DNA of 64,000 nucleotides from an uncultured Paracoccaceae bacterium (GTDB taxonomy: Bacteria; Pseudomonadota; Alphaproteobacteria; Rhodobacterales; Rhodobacteraceae), in NCBI GenBank assembly GCA_947500005.1, contig CANMQJ010000019.1, positions 1 to 64,000 of the forward strand. Reading direction: 5' to 3'. This document shows positions 1 through 8,621 of this stretch, in pieces. Position 1 is the first letter of the stretch. Every line of letters starts with the position of its first letter. The notes below the pieces were generated by a model. The model was not told where the DNA came from, did no database searches, and was given only the letters and a program-made list of their open reading frames with translations. The position numbers were made by a program, and so were the translations under genes.

Positions 1-52
1 CGAATCTCGCGCAGGATCGATCTTGCTATGAACAACGCAGTCCGGCGAGGGT

Positions 53-765
53 CTATGTGACCGTCCGGGATAGGACAGTTACTTCTTTTATCAGGACGCT
101 CAACCGATATGCATCCCGTTCAAATCGTGCTTGAAAATCTTCGGAATTAATAGGGGCTTGAATGATGTCTGAGACTCGAACGTTTGCGCCGATTCCTGCC
201 GCAGAAATGGATGCTGAAATCCCTGACCGAGATGCCCCGGAGGAGCGCGCTTTTACGGCTCCACTTTTATTAGTCGTAAAGCCCAGAAAGCTAAGACTGA
301 AATTGTAGGTGACGTCGACTACCGGCTCGGTGGAACTCTTTGACGTTCGAAGAAAGATAACAAATTTAATTAGAAGATCTTCCAAGTCTGTGGTTACAAA
401 AGCTGTTGCACCGCGCAACTCAAGTGCCTGCAACTCATTTATAAATTTGTCGACTTGGGTGATGGATGCAGTTCGAAATTCTTCGGTCTTTTCCTGGTAA
501 ACATAGTTTTGAAATGCTGATTTCAGGGCCGCGAGTTCAGCACTTAAAGGAACATAGACCGTCCCAATTTGTTGCCTGGCATTTTTTAGGTAGCGCTTTG
601 CTCGTTGAGCCGCTCCAGCCTGAGCTTTTGCAGCTCTTCGCGAAACTTAGCTGCTGTGTGCCAACGTGACACAATTGCTCCGATGCCTGCGCTCAGAACA
701 ACAGAAAGAACGCTAATAACTGCTACGAGGACAGTTGGGTCGAAACTCTCCAAGACTTCCAACAT
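53..765 (-). pseudogene. Membrane-anchored protein of unknown function, split by an apparent frameshift
   Basis: The minus strand opens with an ATG at 765 and reads 59 residues to a TAA at 588-586. This part has one hydrophobic segment (about residues 10-33) followed by a charged helix rich in E, L, K and R. The neighbouring minus-strand frame is open from about 647 to a TAG at 55-53 and continues smoothly as ...RYLKNARQQIGTVYVPL..., with no ATG of its own; the only usable later start is a TTG at 433. Joining the two frames near 590-615 would give a protein of about 235 residues with an N-terminal anchor. This looks like one gene with a one-base indel, but two overlapping genes cannot be excluded. 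Base composition is visibly less GC-rich than the rest of the window, which suggests acquired DNA. I do not recognise the family. Confidence 0.5.
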
Positions 766-1078
766 GCATTTCTACCTATCGCTTCTGACACAAGTAAGCG
801 CTCAACTTAGGATGAAAAACAAGGTTTGCAAAGTCCGCACAACAGTCATTCGACAGACGCACTACGAAGGTCAGCTCTGGCCAGCCTCGGATTCTTGCTC
901 CATGAACGCTTTGGGCTGGTCTCGGTCGGAGGAGCGCCCGCCACCATCCGCATCTTTGAGGTTCCGTGATCCGGCTTAGGCAAGCCAAAGATTGAGACAG
1001 TGTTGATGGAGGTAACATGCCACCCCAAAACTTTTGTACAAAACGGTCAAACCCCCTCGAATACCCTGTACAAAACGG
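766..1078. other. Intergenic stretch without a supported gene
   Basis: I see no convincing coding sequence here. Short open frames exist on both strands, but none has a ribosome binding site or recognisable domain. The right end carries a tandem 16-bp repeat, listed separately. The stretch separates the less GC-rich left end from the heme locus and may mark the boundary of an insertion or deletion. Confidence 0.5.
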
Positions 1079-1082
1079 TCAA
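1035..1082. repeat. Tandem 16-bp repeat TGTACAAAACGGTCAA, operator-like
   Basis: The 16-mer TGTACAAAACGGTCAA occurs at 1035-1050 and again, identical, at 1067-1082, a 32-bp period (about three helical turns). The first copy sits inside the 12-bp perfect palindrome TTTTGTACAAAA (1032-1043). Two copies on the same helix face look like a TetR-type operator pair, but no such regulator or target gene is adjacent. The second copy overlaps the stop codon of hmuV (1081-1079). Confidence 0.5.
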
Positions 1083-1870
1083 TTCCGCCCCAGATCACGG
1101 TACAGACGGGTTTGCGGCAGGATATAGGGCAGGTCCGCCGGCACCGGCGCGTTGACCCGGACGGGGCAGTCATAGGCCACCGACAGCGTTTCGTCCCGCA
1201 GCACCTCCCCCACCGGGCCGGAGGAAAGAATCGCTCCTGATTTCAACAGGATAACATGGTCTGCATACATGGCGGTCAGGTTCAGGTCATGCATCACGGC
1301 CACGACGCCCGCCCCCTGCGTGGCCATCTCGCGCATCCGGTCCATCACCGTGAACTGGTGCCCGATATCCAGGCTCGACACCGGCTCATCCAGGAACAAC
1401 CATCTGGAATCATTTCCTTTTTCGGGCCAAACCTGGGCCAGGACCCGGGCGATCTGCACCCGCTGCTGCTCTCCTCCGGACAACTGGTGATAGAACCGGT
1501 CGGCGAACCCTGCGAGGTCCATCATCGCCAGCGCCTTCTCTGGAACCCATTGATTCTGCGCCGAAAATCCTGCCGAATGTCCCAGTTGCACGATTTCCCC
1601 AACGGTAAAGGGAAAGGCCACCGTCAGCGCCTGTTGCAACACCCCCCGAATGGCCGCCAACTCCCACCCGGCATAGTCCGACACCAATCGGCCGTTCAGG
1701 CTGATCGGCCCTTCGGCGGGCAATTCCCCCGTCAAGGCTTTTATTAGGGTCGATTTTCCCGAGCCGTTGGGCCCCACGATCGCTGTGATCTGGCCCGGCT
1801 GCGCCGCGACGCTGACCCCTTCGAGAACCGTCTTTTGTCCAACCCGGACGCGGATGTTGTCTGCGATCAT
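1079..1870 (-). CDS. hmuV: Heme ABC transporter ATP-binding protein HmuV
   Basis: This is the ATPase subunit that powers heme import from the periplasm through HmuU. The 263-residue product has Walker A GPNGSGKST (about residues 33-41), the ABC signature LSGGEQQR (about 130) and Walker B WLFLDEP followed by the H-loop MHD. The start at 1870 is chosen because a TGAGGG lies a few bases upstream and the gene then begins just after the hmuU stop; ATGs at 1873 and 1891 are alternatives. It is the last gene of the leftward operon hmuSTUV. Its stop codon lies inside an operator-like repeat, so the extreme C-terminus could have been altered by rearrangement. Confidence 0.93.
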   Translation of the reverse strand: MIADNIRVRVGQKTVLEGVSVAAQPGQITAIVGPNGSGKSTLIKALTGELPAEGPISLNGRLVSDYAGWELAAIRGVLQQALTVAFPFTVGEIVQLGHSAGFSAQNQWVPEKALAMMDLAGFADRFYHQLSGGEQQRVQIARVLAQVWPEKGNDSRWLFLDEPVSSLDIGHQFTVMDRMREMATQGAGVVAVMHDLNLTAMYADHVILLKSGAILSSGPVGEVLRDETLSVAYDCPVRVNAPVPADLPYILPQTRLYRDLGRN

Positions 1871-1877
1871 CATACCC

Positions 1878-2951
1878 TCAGAACGTGCCATGCTTGCGCA
1901 ACAGGATGAACAGGAAGACCGGCGCGCCCAGAATGGCGGTGACGATCCCGATGGGAAGCTCCGCCGGCGCCACCACCGAACGGCTGATCATATCGGCCCC
2001 CATCAGCAAGATTGCCCCTAGCAGAGCCGCATTCGGCAGGAGCGCGCGGTGATCCGGCCCGGTCGCGAGGCGCAGCAGGTGGGGCACCACGATCCCCACG
2101 AAGCCGATTCCGCCCGACACCGCCACTGCCGCTCCGGTGGCCGCGGCAACGGCCAGGACCGCCAGGCGCTTGGTCCGCTGAACCGGGATTCCCATATGCA
2201 TCGCCGCCGCCTCGCCCAGGGCCATGCCGTTGAGCCCACGCGCCAGGAAGGGCGCGACAACCAACCCGGCCAGGATGATCGGCGCAGCGGCCAGCACCTT
2301 GTTCCAGGTCGCGCCGGCAAGGGAGCCTAATCCCCAAAAGGTCAGGTCGCGCAGCTGCGTATCGTCGGCGGCATAGACCAGCAGGCCCGAGAGCGCGCCC
2401 ACCAAGGCGGCGATGGCGATGCCGGCCAGCAGCATCGTGGCGATGGAGGTCTGGCCGTTCCGGGTCGCAACCCCGTAAAGGATCAGGGTGCTTGCCCAGG
2501 CGCCGAGAAAGGCTGCGGCGGCGATCAGCGACCCGCCGGCAAGTTGGCTCAGCGACGGGGGAAGCAGGCCGCCCAGCACGATGGCCGAGATCGCGCCCAG
2601 CCCCGCGCCGGCGCTGACGCCGACGATGCCGGGATCGGCCAGAGGGTTGCGGAACAGACCCTGCATAAGGGTCCCCGAGACCGCCAGCGCCGCTCCGACA
2701 AGTATCGCCATCACCATGCGGGGCAGACGGATGTCCACCAACACGACGCGGTCGAGCGCGCTTGCTTGCTCGCCTGACAGCACGGCTTGCAGCACCGACA
2801 AGAGCGAGGTGCCGGAGGCTCCGACGGACAGCGAGCCAATGCAGGTGCCAAGCAGAAGCCCCACGAGGAGTAACGATACCCGGCGTGCGCGGCGCAGCCG
2901 GCCCTCTGGCCGGCGCCAGGATGTGGCGGTCGGTTCGGCCAGGGCGGTCAT
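1878..2951 (-). CDS. hmuU: Heme ABC transporter permease HmuU (FecCD family)
   Basis: This is the inner-membrane permease of the heme importer. The 357-residue protein has the FecCD/BtuC pattern: a basic N-terminus, many hydrophobic segments, the motif RLPR near residue 75, and the GxxFRNPLADPGIVGVSAGAG loop that contacts the ATPase. The start ATG at 2951 overlaps the hmuT stop (ATGA), which implies translational coupling with the binding protein gene. Length and order (hmuT-hmuU-hmuV) are typical of alphaproteobacterial heme loci. Confidence 0.94.
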   Translation of the reverse strand: MTALAEPTATSWRRPEGRLRRARRVSLLLVGLLLGTCIGSLSVGASGTSLLSVLQAVLSGEQASALDRVVLVDIRLPRMVMAILVGAALAVSGTLMQGLFRNPLADPGIVGVSAGAGLGAISAIVLGGLLPPSLSQLAGGSLIAAAAFLGAWASTLILYGVATRNGQTSIATMLLAGIAIAALVGALSGLLVYAADDTQLRDLTFWGLGSLAGATWNKVLAAAPIILAGLVVAPFLARGLNGMALGEAAAMHMGIPVQRTKRLAVLAVAAATGAAVAVSGGIGFVGIVVPHLLRLATGPDHRALLPNAALLGAILLMGADMISRSVVAPAELPIGIVTAILGAPVFLFILLRKHGTF

Positions 2952-3799
2952 CGGTGTTCGATCCCGGACAGCGCTTCGGCCAGTTGCGCGATTGCTTCTG
3001 GCGTACGCGGCCCGAAGCCCAGCAGATGCCCGCCATCCATCCGGATCACGCGGCGGGTCGCGGCCGCCGGGGTCGCGGCGATGGCGGGCATACGGAAGAG
3101 ATCGGCATCGCTGATCGCGTGATCGCCGCTACGATCCATCATCAGGATGGCCTGGGGCGCCGCGGCCAGAATAGCCTCGTCAGTCACTGGCTTGTACCCC
3201 GCGAAGCCGGTCATGGCGTTCTCGGCCCCGGCCAGTTCGAGGATACCGTCCGCCCCGGTCCCGTCGCCCGCAGCCATGATGCGGCCATTGGCGGCGCTGA
3301 GAATGAACAGCACGCGGGGCCTGTCTGTCACCGTCGCGTTCACATGCGCGGCCGCGCGTTCGAGATCGGCCGAAACCTTGTCTGACAGTGCCTCTGCCGC
3401 CTCGTCCAGCCCCAGCGCCGAACCGACGAGCGCGATCTTGTCCAGAACGCCTTGGGCGCTGTAGGCCTCGGGAATCGGGACCCAGTCGACTTCGGTTTCA
3501 GCCAGCACCGACAAGGTTTCGGGCGGCCCTGCGCCTTCGGTCGCGATCACAAGGTCAGGGTTCATCGACAACACCCCCTCGGGCGACAGGGCGCGCGCGT
3601 AGCCGATATCAGGCAGGGTTTCGGCCTCGGGCGGATAGGTCGAGGTCTGGTCGCGGGCGACCAGGCGATCCCCGGCCCCCAGCGCATAGACGATCTCGGT
3701 GATCGCACCGCCGATTGTGATGATGCGCTGCGCCTGATCGGACGTCGCCTGAACGGGAAGCACGGCAAGGCAGAACGCGACAAGGGAGTGACGGAGCAT
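2948..3799 (-). CDS. hmuT: Periplasmic heme-binding protein HmuT
   Basis: This is the periplasmic receptor that hands heme to HmuUV. The 283-residue product starts at 3799, where its ATG shares one base with the hmuS TGA (TGATG). It opens with a short signal peptide ending about residue 19-22 (VQATSDQ), then the class III binding-protein fold. The segment RIITIGGAITEIVYALGAG is the usual start of the first lobe, and a DQTSTYPPEA segment follows at about residues 50-60. A longer in-frame extension upstream overlaps hmuS entirely and is not credible. Confidence 0.93.
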   Translation of the reverse strand: MLRHSLVAFCLAVLPVQATSDQAQRIITIGGAITEIVYALGAGDRLVARDQTSTYPPEAETLPDIGYARALSPEGVLSMNPDLVIATEGAGPPETLSVLAETEVDWVPIPEAYSAQGVLDKIALVGSALGLDEAAEALSDKVSADLERAAAHVNATVTDRPRVLFILSAANGRIMAAGDGTGADGILELAGAENAMTGFAGYKPVTDEAILAAAPQAILMMDRSGDHAISDADLFRMPAIAATPAAATRRVIRMDGGHLLGFGPRTPEAIAQLAEALSGIEHR

Positions 3800-4854
3800 C
3801 AGACGGCCTCCGATGCAAGAACCGTGGGAAGCTCCCCTACCACCGCGGCCCAGGCCGGGCGGCTGTCCGTCTCTTCGGTGCGACGGCCGAAAACCTGGAA
3901 GATAAGCCCGCCGTCGGCGTCGAACACCTCGACCGATACGGCATCGCCGCGCTGCGTCGGCTTCGAGACGGCCCAGACTTCGGCGACATGATCGAGCCGC
4001 AGATGCAGGTTGAAGCCCGGGTCCAGGATGTTCTGCCACGGACCCATCGGTTTCAATATCTCGAACGCTCCGCCGTGGATCTCGATACAGCCGCGATTTC
4101 CAACGAAGACCATGACCTCGATCCCGCTACCGGCGAGCGATTCCAGCATCCGGTTCACGGCCAAGACGTCCAGTTGGCGGACGAAGGGTTCGCCCGCTAT
4201 GCGATAGGCGCCGAGCCGGTTCATCTTGAGCTTGGAAGTCAGGCGCAGAAACTGGTGCGTGTCGGTCATCCGTGACCATTCCTTGCGCAGGATCCCGGCT
4301 TTCTCGGCATCGGCCTTGGCGGCTTCTGTCGGCTTGCGATGTGCGACCGCGAGCGTGTCTGACTGGTCCTCGTGACGCAGTTCACCGACAAGTTTCGACC
4401 AGTGATCCAGGTTCGAGCCGTCTCGCAGGTGGACCTTGTGCACCGCATCGCCGGCGGCATCGAAGACCTGCAAACTACGCCGCGTGCCGCTCTTGCCCTC
4501 ATGCTCGACGGCAAAGGCGCTGACCCAGTGAGAGGGGAACATCCGCAGGTCGATCGCATCGTTGAGGATCATTGAGGCGTGCTGCCCGGAACGGTAATTG
4601 TTGTAGACCCCCACCTTTTCGATCACGCAACTGTCGTTGCGGGTCAGGGCCATCACCTCGTCCAGCCCGGACAGAAGCGGCATGATCCGGTCGGGTTCGG
4701 CGGCGATTCGGGTGACGCCCCGGCCTGCCTGCGCGGCGACCAGCTGCGCTTCGGAAATGCCGAGCTTGTCGGCAAGGTCGCGGGCTCTCAGGGTGTCGTT
4801 CTCATCAGTACGCGCGCGGATTTCCGCGCCGGTCAGCGTGTGATTTTCGGTCAT
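3799..4854 (-). CDS. hmuS: Cytoplasmic heme-handling protein HmuS (HemS/ChuX family)
   Basis: The 351-residue product belongs to the HemS/HmuS/ChuS group, cytoplasmic proteins that bind and traffic or degrade imported heme. Two halves with the same layout are visible (about 25-180 and 190-345), each with an MxLxRND- or MVFVGNRG-type strand followed by an aromatic and histidine-containing region. The start at 4854 (MTENHTLTG) is chosen because it matches the family's usual length; an upstream in-frame extension would run into the promoter and IRO box. It is the first gene of the leftward operon and is divergent from hmuR. Confidence 0.92.
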   Translation of the reverse strand: MTENHTLTGAEIRARTDENDTLRARDLADKLGISEAQLVAAQAGRGVTRIAAEPDRIMPLLSGLDEVMALTRNDSCVIEKVGVYNNYRSGQHASMILNDAIDLRMFPSHWVSAFAVEHEGKSGTRRSLQVFDAAGDAVHKVHLRDGSNLDHWSKLVGELRHEDQSDTLAVAHRKPTEAAKADAEKAGILRKEWSRMTDTHQFLRLTSKLKMNRLGAYRIAGEPFVRQLDVLAVNRMLESLAGSGIEVMVFVGNRGCIEIHGGAFEILKPMGPWQNILDPGFNLHLRLDHVAEVWAVSKPTQRGDAVSVEVFDADGGLIFQVFGRRTEETDSRPAWAAVVGELPTVLASEAV

Positions 4855-4955
4855 GTCAGCCTCGGCTCTGGTGTCTTCTTGTGGTGTGCTTTGGCTGAGC
4901 GTTCCGCGCGGGGGCGGGGCTTTCGCTGGCGAGAGAGTTGGGCAACTCTTTATGT

Positions 4956-4970
4956 TGACTGTTTTACTCA
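4956..4970. promoter_or_regulatory. IRO-type iron box, TGA-N9-TCA, between hmuS and hmuR
   Basis: The intergenic region reads TGACTGTTTTACTCA, an exact match to the TGA-N9-TCA consensus known as the IRO or Iron-Rhodo box, which is bound by RirA-type Rrf2 regulators in rhizobia and predicted in Rhodobacterales. It lies 102 bp from the hmuS start and 114 bp from the hmuR start, in position to repress both arms under iron-replete conditions. The identity of the regulator is inferred. Confidence 0.65.
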
Positions 4971-5083
4971 GCAAATGTAGGAGGCTCAAGTCGAAACATC
5001 TTCGACATTGAAATCAGCAAGAAAAACGAACGACCGCGCCAGCATCCCGCAAGCCCACGGTTCACGACGAAGGGAACGTGAAA

Positions 5084-7153
5084 ATGGGAATGTGCGCATT
5101 CAGAACCGCCTTGTTGGGCTCTGTATCCGTTATTGGCGTGACGGTCATCGCCGCACCGGCGATGGCACAGGACGCACCCGAAGGTGAGGCGGTCGGCGAC
5201 TATCTGGGTGAAATCGACCTTGGCAGCAGCAAGCGCGAGGTTCAGACCCAGACCGCCGAGGCCGTGACGGAAATCGGACAGGAAGAGATCGACGACCGTC
5301 AGGCCGCAACCGTGGCCGAACTGATCGACACAGTGCCCGGGGTCACCTTGGTAAACGGCACGACGCCGCAATCCTCGGGCATCTCGATCCGCGGCTTCGG
5401 GGCTGACGGGACCTATGGAAGCAGTCCCCGCGTGCTGATCACCATCGACGGCGCGACCACCGGCGGCGAGGAGATCTATCGTATCGGCAATCAGCTGTTC
5501 ACCGACCCGGCACTGTACAAGTCCGTTTCGGTGCTGCGTGGCACGGTGGGCTCGTTCGAGTTCGGCTCGGGCGTGGTGGGTGGCGTCGTCCAGCTGGAAA
5601 CCAAGGATGCATCGGATTTCACCGGTGGCGAGATCGGTCTGCGCCTGCGCCAGACACTCGAGGTGCAGTCGAATGGCGAGGGATTTGCCAGCTCGACCAT
5701 CGCGGCCTGGCAGCAGACCGAGGATTTCGAGGTCCTGCTGAACTATACCTATCGCGACAACGACATCTATGACGACGGTCAGGGAAAGGCCGTTCCGAGC
5801 ACGGATTTCCAAGATTACTCCTACCTGCTGAAGGGGCGCTACACCTTCGGAGATAGCAAGGACCATGCGATCTCGGCTTGGTACAATGTCACGCGGTCCG
5901 ACGAAAAGGACGTACCCTATGACATTCTCGGTGCCTCGGGCGGCGGCGGGTTCTTCTTTGGCAACGTGGATCGCGTGGTCGACAGCCGGACTGGCGGCTT
6001 GCGCTATGAATACAACCCGCTCGACAACGACCTGATCGATTTCAGCGCCACGCTGACCTATGCGGAGCAGGATATCGACAGCAGCTATATCCCCGGCAGC
6101 TGCGCGGGCTTTCCGGGCTGCGATGCGTCGGTGCAGGATCTGCTGGATGCAGATCATAATTACAAGACTACCAAGCTGACACTCAAGAATGTCAGCTACT
6201 TCACGACCGGAGCCGCTCGTCACGACATGCGGTACGGGGTGGAGTTCATCGATCGCGATCGGCTGGACGCGAACGCCTCTCCCGGCGGCAACGATCGCCG
6301 CTGGGCACTGTTCGCCGTCGACACTATCGATTTCGGCAACGGCCTGACCGTGACGCCCGCGCTGCGGTACGAGAGCCAGAAGGTCGACGGGACCGGCATC
6401 GTCTCTCCCGGCGAGACCAACCCCTATGATGGTACCTGGAACAACGATGCGCTGATGGGCGGGCTGTCGGCGCGCTATGACTTCGGCAACGGGTTCGCCG
6501 TTTTTGCCAGCGCCGCCTATACCGAGGTCTTTCCGATCATCGATCGGCTCGACAAGCCCACTTTCACATGGACTCCCGAGACGAGCATGACCTACGAGGC
6601 GGGCTTCTCCTACCTTCGCGATGATCTCGTTTCGGCCGGTGACCGGCTTGCCTTCAAGGCCAGCTATTACGACACCGCGCTGGACGACGTGCGCGCTGCC
6701 GGCAACATCATGACCGAGGTCGAGGTGAGTGGTGTCGAGATCGAAGCCTCTTACGCCCATGCGAGCGGGGTCTATGTCGATTTCAATGCAACCGCAGCCA
6801 ATGGCGAGCAGATCTTTCCCGCCGCGCCTGCGACCGACTGGATCTTTGCACCGGAACCGTCTGCGGCGATCACGCTTGGCAAGCGTTTCGGCGAGGCGCT
6901 TGATGTCAGCTGGGAGCTGACGGCTGCCAAGGGGACGGAGGCGATCAACAGTACCGCCGCGAACCCGATCCATCTGGGCGGTTACGGGGTCAACACGCTG
7001 CGTGCCACCTATCGCGTCCAGCAGGGCGCGTTGGAAGGGACCGAGATCCGCTTCGGCGTCGAGAACATCCTTGGCAAGCAATACCAGACGCAGCTCTCCA
7101 CCCGCCCAGCAGCTGGCCGCAACTTCAAGCTGACGCTGGCCAAGACCTTCTGA
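5084..7153 (+). CDS. hmuR: TonB-dependent outer membrane heme receptor HmuR
   Basis: The 689-residue product is an outer-membrane beta-barrel receptor. It has a signal peptide ending at AMAQD (about residue 29), a plug domain (about 50-180) with the SGISIRGFG and VLRGTVGSFEFGSGVVGGVVQLETKDA motifs, and a barrel that ends in the aromatic residue F (LTLAKTF). The start at 5084 has AGGGA eight bases upstream; GTG 5078 and ATG 5090 are alternatives. The classical heme-receptor FRAP box is not obvious: the matching position reads YTEVFPIIDRL. The surrounding heme ABC genes support heme as substrate. Expression is probably controlled by the IRO box upstream. Confidence 0.9.
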   Translation: MGMCAFRTALLGSVSVIGVTVIAAPAMAQDAPEGEAVGDYLGEIDLGSSKREVQTQTAEAVTEIGQEEIDDRQAATVAELIDTVPGVTLVNGTTPQSSGISIRGFGADGTYGSSPRVLITIDGATTGGEEIYRIGNQLFTDPALYKSVSVLRGTVGSFEFGSGVVGGVVQLETKDASDFTGGEIGLRLRQTLEVQSNGEGFASSTIAAWQQTEDFEVLLNYTYRDNDIYDDGQGKAVPSTDFQDYSYLLKGRYTFGDSKDHAISAWYNVTRSDEKDVPYDILGASGGGGFFFGNVDRVVDSRTGGLRYEYNPLDNDLIDFSATLTYAEQDIDSSYIPGSCAGFPGCDASVQDLLDADHNYKTTKLTLKNVSYFTTGAARHDMRYGVEFIDRDRLDANASPGGNDRRWALFAVDTIDFGNGLTVTPALRYESQKVDGTGIVSPGETNPYDGTWNNDALMGGLSARYDFGNGFAVFASAAYTEVFPIIDRLDKPTFTWTPETSMTYEAGFSYLRDDLVSAGDRLAFKASYYDTALDDVRAAGNIMTEVEVSGVEIEASYAHASGVYVDFNATAANGEQIFPAAPATDWIFAPEPSAAITLGKRFGEALDVSWELTAAKGTEAINSTAANPIHLGGYGVNTLRATYRVQQGALEGTEIRFGVENILGKQYQTQLSTRPAAGRNFKLTLAKTF

Positions 7154-7178
7154 TCCACCAAAGACCGAGAGGCATTTC

Positions 7179-7592
7179 ATGACCCATAGGCTTCGCGCCG
7201 CGATGCTCACGCTTCTCTGTGGCGCCCCGTTGGCGGGTGCTGCAGAGGAGGTCGGGCTTTCCATCGAACTCAGCAGCGCCATCACCATGTCGGGCGCGTG
7301 CCAGATGAGTTTCCTCGCAACAAATGAAACCGGGCAGGACATCACCCGCGCGGTCTATGAAGTTGTCCTGTTCGGAGCGGATGGGGGCGTGGCGCAACTG
7401 TCCCTGCTGGATTTTCGGGATCTGCCCGCAGGCCGGCCCCGTGTCCGGCAATTCCAGTTCGATGGTATGACCTGCGATCAGATCCCGCGCGTTCTGATAA
7501 ACGGCGCCCAGACCTGCGAGGGCACATCGGACGGAGGTTGCATCGACGCGCTGAGGCTGAGCACGCGCACCGGCACGGAGTTGGTCGGATGA
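7179..7592 (+). CDS. Small exported protein with four cysteines, heme locus associated
   Basis: The 137-residue product has a clear signal peptide (about residues 1-21, cleaved near LAGAAEE). The mature part contains four cysteines (in GACQ, MTCD, QTCE and GGCI), consistent with two disulfides in the periplasm. The gene lies 25 bp after hmuR, and its stop overlaps the exbB start (ATGA). That position inside the receptor-TonB operon suggests a periplasmic accessory role in heme or receptor energisation, but no domain is recognised and the function is unknown. Confidence 0.8.
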   Translation: MTHRLRAAMLTLLCGAPLAGAAEEVGLSIELSSAITMSGACQMSFLATNETGQDITRAVYEVVLFGADGGVAQLSLLDFRDLPAGRPRVRQFQFDGMTCDQIPRVLINGAQTCEGTSDGGCIDALRLSTRTGTELVG

Positions 7593-8257
7593 ACCTGGTG
7601 GACATGCTCAGGGCCGGTGCGGCCGAGGTTCTCGAACTGGGCGGTCCGGTGGTCGCCCTGCTCATCGTGACCTCGATCCTGACGCTCAGCCTGGTGCTCT
7701 ACAAGTTCTGGCAATTCCAGGTCTCGGGCGTCGGGCGCCATCGACGGTTGAGCGAAGCCGTGGATGCGTGGGATGCGGGCGACAGGGCAATGGCGCTGAC
7801 GCTGCTCAAGGAAAGCTCGAGCTATCTGGCGCCGATCCTCGGCATGGCCTTTGTTGGTTCGGGCGAAGGTGTTTCGGACCGTACCGATGCCGAGGCCGAG
7901 GAATGTTTCGCGCGGCTGGAGCGTGGACTGGCGACGCTCGACATGGTCGCGCAACTTGCGCCGCTGTTGGGCCTGTTCGGCACCGTGCTGGGCATGATCG
8001 AGGCGTTCCAGGCGCTGCAACACGCCGGCAGTTCGGTCGATCCCTCGCTGCTGGCGGGCGGTATCTGGGTCGCGCTTCTGACGACTGCGGCGGGGCTGGC
8101 GGTTGCCATGCCGACCTCGCTGGTCCTCAGCTGGTTCGAGGCCCGGATGCGCCGTGAACGTGTCTTTGTCAACCGAGCCTTGCGCACGGCCTTTGCACCG
8201 GGGCATCGCACCCGGTCCGAGGGTACGGTTCCGGGGTCCTTGGTTCATGGCGGTTGA
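7589..8257 (+). CDS. exbB: ExbB/TolQ/MotA family proton channel protein
   Basis: This is the inner-membrane proton-channel subunit that, with ExbD, energises TonB. The 222-residue product has a first transmembrane segment at about residues 18-38, a cytoplasmic domain, and two closely spaced segments around residues 115-140 and 150-175. The motifs LAPLLGLFGTVLGMIEAF and GGIWVALLTTAAGLAVAMP are characteristic of the family. The start at 7589 overlaps the stop of the preceding gene. Confidence 0.93.
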   Translation: MNLVDMLRAGAAEVLELGGPVVALLIVTSILTLSLVLYKFWQFQVSGVGRHRRLSEAVDAWDAGDRAMALTLLKESSSYLAPILGMAFVGSGEGVSDRTDAEAEECFARLERGLATLDMVAQLAPLLGLFGTVLGMIEAFQALQHAGSSVDPSLLAGGIWVALLTTAAGLAVAMPTSLVLSWFEARMRRERVFVNRALRTAFAPGHRTRSEGTVPGSLVHGG

Positions 8258-8621
8258 GACGGGCGCAAAACGGGGCAAACGCCTGTCGATGACGTCGCTG
8301 ATCGACGTCATCTTCCTGCTGTTGTTGTTCTTCATGCTGACTTCGACTTTTTCCCGCTTTGCCGAAATCGAACTGTTGGCCTCCGGCGCAAAGGCTCCAG
8401 TTGCGGAACCTTTGCCGCGTGTCTTTCTGAGTCTGCGGCCCACAGGGCTTATGCTGAACGGCGTGCCGACGACCCTTGTCGATCTCGCCGACGCGATGAG
8501 GGGTGACGAGACGACACTTGTCCTTGTCAGTCTCTCGGCCACGACAACCTCGCAGGAGTTGGTCGACGTTCTGGCCGTTCTGCGCGGCATAACCAACGTG
8601 CGGCCAGTGGTGATGCAATGA
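8247..8621 (+). CDS. exbD: ExbD family protein, first copy
   Basis: The 124-residue product has the ExbD layout: a short N-terminal cytoplasmic stretch, the conserved segment SMTSLIDVIFLLLLFFMLTST carrying the proton-relay aspartate, and a small periplasmic domain. The gene overlaps the end of exbB by 11 bp and overlaps the second exbD by 4 bp. Two adjacent, divergent exbD genes are unusual; this copy keeps the canonical LIDVIFLLLLFF pattern. Confidence 0.9.
   Translation: MAVETGAKRGKRLSMTSLIDVIFLLLLFFMLTSTFSRFAEIELLASGAKAPVAEPLPRVFLSLRPTGLMLNGVPTTLVDLADAMRGDETTLVLVSLSATTTSQELVDVLAVLRGITNVRPVVMQ

Noticed and set aside
582..588. Programmed -1 frameshift at the A-rich run in the 53-765 gene
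   Set aside because: The run lies at and after the zero-frame stop codon, so ribosomes would terminate before reaching a slippery site.
605..979. Short frames on both strands across 605-1030
   Set aside because: None has a ribosome binding site, a plausible composition or a domain.
4964..7345. Minus-strand open frame of 793 codons opposite hmuR
   Set aside because: It mirrors hmuR, has no start signal or domain, and arises from the codon use of a high-GC gene.
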